Part shown: one piece after another, positions 61,198-64,000 of the stretch
Position numbering within the stretch: the stretch's first letter is position 1
How the letters are laid out: each line of letters starts with the position of its first letter
Assembly: GCA_024281055.1 (NCBI GenBank)
Contig: JAMXLF010000098.1
Coordinates: 1-64,000, forward strand
Direction of reading: 5' to 3'
Source of the DNA: Geobacteraceae bacterium
GTDB lineage: Bacteria > Desulfobacterota > Desulfuromonadia > Geobacterales > Geobacteraceae
DNA length: 64,000 nucleotides
Made by a program: the position numbers and the translations under genes
The notes under the pieces: model-generated
What the model saw: the letters and a program-made list of their open reading frames with translations, nothing else
Databases searched by the model: none
What the model was told of the DNA's origin: nothing

Positions 61198-62460
61198 ATG
61201 AGCGATACGATAATCAAGGTAGAAAATCTGAGCAAGAAGTACCTGCTGTCCCATTTGGCCGACAAGCGGGAACAACTGTTCAGCAGACTGCTGGTCAATA
61301 AGATTAAAGATGTGGGGGCGAGGCTCGCGGGTTCCATCAAACGCAATACTGTCCAGGCACAGACCACCGAGGAGTTTTGGGCGTTAAAAGACGTCTCCTT
61401 TGAGATAAAGCAGGGGGATCGGGTTGGCATCATCGGCCGCAACGGCGCCGGAAAGTCTACGCTTCTCAAAATTCTTTCCCGCATCACCGAGCCGACCAAG
61501 GGGCGGATAACCATCGACGGCCGAGTTGCGAGCCTGTTGGAGGTGGGGACCGGGTTTCATTCGGAGCTTTCCGGACGGGAGAATATCTATTTGAACGGCG
61601 CCATCCTTGGGATGAGCCGAGAGGAGATCAAGCGGAAGTTCGATGAGATCGTGGCGTTCGCCGAGGTGGAGAAGTTCCTGGATACACCGGTGAAGCGCTA
61701 TTCCTCGGGGATGTATGTGAGGCTTGCGTTTGCCGTGGCGGCTCATTTGGAGCCGGAGATCCTCATTGTTGATGAGGTGCTGGCGGTTGGGGATATGCAG
61801 TTTCAGAAGAAGTGTCTGGGGAAGATGGAGGATGTATCGACGAAGGAAGGGCGGACCGTGCTTTTTGTCAGTCACAATATGCCAGCTATACGTCAACTTT
61901 GTAAAACCGGTATTGTGTTGGGTTCTGGTTCTCTAATCATGCAAGGCAATACAGCTGACTGTATAGATATATATTCCCATAGTGATGCTAGAAAAGCAGC
62001 AACAATAGTTTCACATATTACAAAATTGAATTCAAATATAAGAATTGATCAGGTTACTGTAAATGGTAATGCTTTTGACGAAGTGACATTGCCATCCTGT
62101 TGCAATGAATTAGAGATAGAAGTTTTAGGTGAAATATTAATGCCACTTCGCATGGAAATTGAGGCTAAAATTGTAGATATCTACGATATGCCCTTAGCTT
62201 TTTTTAGTCCAGGTCACAACCAAGGTAAAGCAGATTTATGCCCTCCGGGGCATTTCCATCTTAAAAGAAAAATGTCACTACCTCCAAACATCAATCAAGG
62301 AGAATATTACCTTAATATTTGCCTTGCAGAGCCGAATGTTGTGGTCTTTGTCGACATGCCACGGGCGGCTAAACTGCTTGCAGAAGGGGTAACTACTAAA
62401 ACCGGTCGTACCATCGAATACGCTCGTGGTGCTGGTTGGTTGTTTCTTCCTGAATCCTGA
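61198..62460 (+). CDS. wzt: ABC exporter ATPase with C-terminal sugar-binding domain
   Basis: ATPase of the O-polysaccharide exporter, 420 residues. Residues about 1-245 are the nucleotide-binding domain: Walker A GRNGAGKST, signature YSSGMYVRLAFA, Walker B ILIVDEVLAVGD, H-loop VSHN. Residues about 265-420 are the Wzt-type carbohydrate-binding beta sandwich (ELEIEVLGEI, GHFHLKRKMSLPPNINQGEYYLNICL). DNA is GC-rich up to about 61865 and AT-rich after, right at the H-loop, so the C-terminal domain seems exchanged by recombination. Two domains imply terminal-sugar recognition. Confidence 0.93.
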   Translation: MSDTIIKVENLSKKYLLSHLADKREQLFSRLLVNKIKDVGARLAGSIKRNTVQAQTTEEFWALKDVSFEIKQGDRVGIIGRNGAGKSTLLKILSRITEPTKGRITIDGRVASLLEVGTGFHSELSGRENIYLNGAILGMSREEIKRKFDEIVAFAEVEKFLDTPVKRYSSGMYVRLAFAVAAHLEPEILIVDEVLAVGDMQFQKKCLGKMEDVSTKEGRTVLFVSHNMPAIRQLCKTGIVLGSGSLIMQGNTADCIDIYSHSDARKAATIVSHITKLNSNIRIDQVTVNGNAFDEVTLPSCCNELEIEVLGEILMPLRMEIEAKIVDIYDMPLAFFSPGHNQGKADLCPPGHFHLKRKMSLPPNINQGEYYLNICLAEPNVVVFVDMPRAAKLLAEGVTTKTGRTIEYARGAGWLFLPES

Positions 62461-62485
62461 AATTGAAATAAGATGGGTATCCATT

Positions 62486-63310
62486 ATGAAAGATGTAACC
62501 ATTATCACTACTCACTTTAAGGACTTTTTGTGGATTGAATTGTTAGTCGAAAAAATTCTGTCAAATACTAATATATCAAAGATTTGTGAAATAATTATTA
62601 TCAACCAGGATCATTGTGAGAGCAGCAGGGATAGGCTTCAAAAATTACACCATCTTATCCGTGTTGTAGAGTACCCAATAAGTGAAAAGCATTTTCAGCT
62701 CCAAGGTCATGATCATGCAGCGGTTCTTAACGCAGCAGTCTTGGAATCAAGGGGGCAATTTATATGTATTTTTGATTCAGATGCACATCCTGTTAATCCT
62801 CATTGGTTAGACAAATGTGAAGGGATATTAAGAACGCATGACGCAGTACTAGCAAGATGTCCTATTACAATGGGATCACATCCCTGCTTCATGGTTCTCA
62901 AGAAGGAACATACTCAAATTCCTCTCGCTTTCGATGAGAGACTTTTTGTTGATGGAATTGATACAGGGCGACTCATAGGGGAACAATTAAGCAGAGCTGG
63001 GCAAAGAGTTTTTTATTCGGAACCTACAAAGTCTTTTTCTGGCTTATGGGGAACTACTTATTTGAATTCTGTGTATCATCATGGAAACGGAAGTTTTTAT
63101 AAAGCTGGGCAATTACTCACTGTACAAGTCACATGGTATCATCATTTTTTTAGAGACAGACTTTTGCAAGATAAGATATACGAGCTTACGTTATTTCGTA
63201 AGATGCAATACCAGCTCGTAGCGGCTTGTCTGGGTTTAAATCTAAAGCTAAAGCAAATAAAAACTAACTGTGTCAAGCTAAAGAAGAAATTGTTCAATAA
63301 TAAAAGATAA
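62486..63310 (+). CDS. glycosyltransferase, GT2-like, low GC
   Basis: A 274-residue GT-A-like transferase: start DVTIITTHFKDF, EIIIINQDH, then LESRGQFICIFDSDAHPVNPHWL (metal site DSD). Two segments near 225-255 are basic and hydrophobic. The DNA is about 37% GC, clearly foreign to the chromosome. ATG 62486 is preferred to the ORF start at 62426, which overlaps wzt; the ribosome site is weak. Acts in O-unit assembly; sugar unknown. Confidence 0.8.
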   Translation: MKDVTIITTHFKDFLWIELLVEKILSNTNISKICEIIIINQDHCESSRDRLQKLHHLIRVVEYPISEKHFQLQGHDHAAVLNAAVLESRGQFICIFDSDAHPVNPHWLDKCEGILRTHDAVLARCPITMGSHPCFMVLKKEHTQIPLAFDERLFVDGIDTGRLIGEQLSRAGQRVFYSEPTKSFSGLWGTTYLNSVYHHGNGSFYKAGQLLTVQVTWYHHFFRDRLLQDKIYELTLFRKMQYQLVAACLGLNLKLKQIKTNCVKLKKKLFNNKR

Positions 63311-63431
63311 AACAATATGCTTGTCCGGTTATGCTAAGTTTGTACCCGCACAGTTTTGTGGGGGCAGCGACGACTCTTTTAATGCACTGGGCACTGGCGA
63401 CTACTACCTGTTCGTTTTAAGGAAGCATTAG

Positions 63432-64000
63432 ATGGTAAGCCAAGCACTCCAAAGGATGGAAGGGGGGCGGCGCTTAAAGGGGCTCTCCCCGGAGCAGCCG
63501 CCGTTGGTTTCCGTTGTTATGGCGATTTACAACGGTGGGGCAACCCTCGAGCGGGCAATAAAGAGTGTCATCAACCAGACTTGTCCTCACTATGAATTCA
63601 TCCTTGTCGATGGTGGATCCACGGATTGTACGATTGATCTCCTGAGAAAATACGAAAATTCCATTGAATATTGGATAAGCGAGCCAGACAAAGGGATATA
63701 CGACGCCCTAAATAAGGGGATTACTCTCGCCCGGGGAGAGTGGCTATATTTCATTGGTTCCGATGACATGCTTGCCAATGATAATGTATTTGACACAGTT
63801 TTTTCGCAACCATATGACAGCAAGTTCGTATATGGTGATGTGTTTTACGGCGACACCAGTAGAATTTATGGAGGCGAGTTTACTAACATCAGATTAACAA
63901 AAGAAAATATTTGTCAGCAGGGAATATTTTACCGGGCCAGTCTCTTCAGAATAATAGGTAAATTTAATGTCAAATATCCGCTGGTGGCGGATTGGGTGTT
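63432..64000 (+). CDS. family 2 glycosyltransferase, WcaA-like (partial)
   Basis: The gene runs off the right edge; 189 codons are visible. It reads PLVSVVMAIYNGGATLERA, FILVDGGSTDCT, then WISEPDKGIYDALNKGI and WLYFIGSDDML, the hallmark of WcaA/WcaE-type GT2 enzymes, and stops at LVADWV. AAGGAAG is six bases before ATG 63432. GC recovers partly at the start of the gene. Last visible member of the polysaccharide locus. Confidence 0.88.
   Translation, partial: MVSQALQRMEGGRRLKGLSPEQPPLVSVVMAIYNGGATLERAIKSVINQTCPHYEFILVDGGSTDCTIDLLRKYENSIEYWISEPDKGIYDALNKGITLARGEWLYFIGSDDMLANDNVFDTVFSQPYDSKFVYGDVFYGDTSRIYGGEFTNIRLTKENICQQGIFYRASLFRIIGKFNVKYPLVADWV

Overview
The window reads as chromosomal DNA of a Geobacter-type bacterium (Desulfuromonadales/Geobacterales). 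Most genes are about 60% GC. Lineage markers are a three-heme PpcA-type cytochrome c7 beside ResB/CcsA cytochrome c maturation genes, a fused ThiE-ThiD protein, a selenocysteine-containing SelD, many two-component and c-di-GMP-type regulators, and intergenic space packed with GC-rich palindromic and tandem repeats. The genus call rests on recognised proteins and gene order, not on a search. Both window ends cut a gene.

Layout. 1-3490 (minus): acyl-CoA dehydrogenase and a partial ETF-quinone-oxidoreductase-like flavoprotein, an acyl-CoA oxidation pair feeding quinones. 3758-9932 (minus): cysteine hydrolase, ntrC, ntrB, dusB and a GAF/HD-GYP protein. 10120-21553 (plus): fabI, hflX, MltD-type lytic transglycosylase, TPR membrane protein, OmpA-type lipoprotein, Smr protein, a DUF362 Tat protein with a NapH/NapG-like polyferredoxin, and an EF-G paralogue. 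21646-28750: a lone response regulator behind three identical-class palindromes, an SGNH lipoprotein, a rubredoxin-like mini protein, alpha/beta hydrolase, a double-OmpA porin with mscL, an outer-membrane protein and YceI. 28860-39071 (mostly minus): a 1103-residue surface protein, a YkgJ-type protein, a 29-residue lipoprotein, two unusual exported proteins encoded next to a sigma-54 two-component pair, a Met-rich beta-barrel and a PpiC foldase.

39195-40611 is a small low-GC patch with two paralogous mini genes between imperfect direct repeats and tRNA-Thr. 40726-43773 is a thiamin operon (TPP riboswitch, terminator, thiED, thiC). 43969-53993 holds alr, selD with in-frame UGA, an ASKHA/RACo-like protein, purH-purD-purE, ppcA and resB-ccsA. 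54110-64000 is a surface polysaccharide (probably O-antigen) locus: glycosyltransferases, a winged-helix regulator with an operator over its own start codon, galE, and the wzm/wzt ABC exporter. Base composition falls sharply inside wzt, at the junction between ATPase and sugar-recognition domain, which marks the start of a foreign segment.

Points most likely to be missed by automatic annotation: selD is split by its UGA; a 29-codon lipoprotein gene is unlisted; several ORFs read in frame into dispersed repeats (Smr C terminus, one glycosyltransferase C terminus, hflX and two polysaccharide gene N termini); and three 17-bp palindromes suggest an uncharacterised operator.
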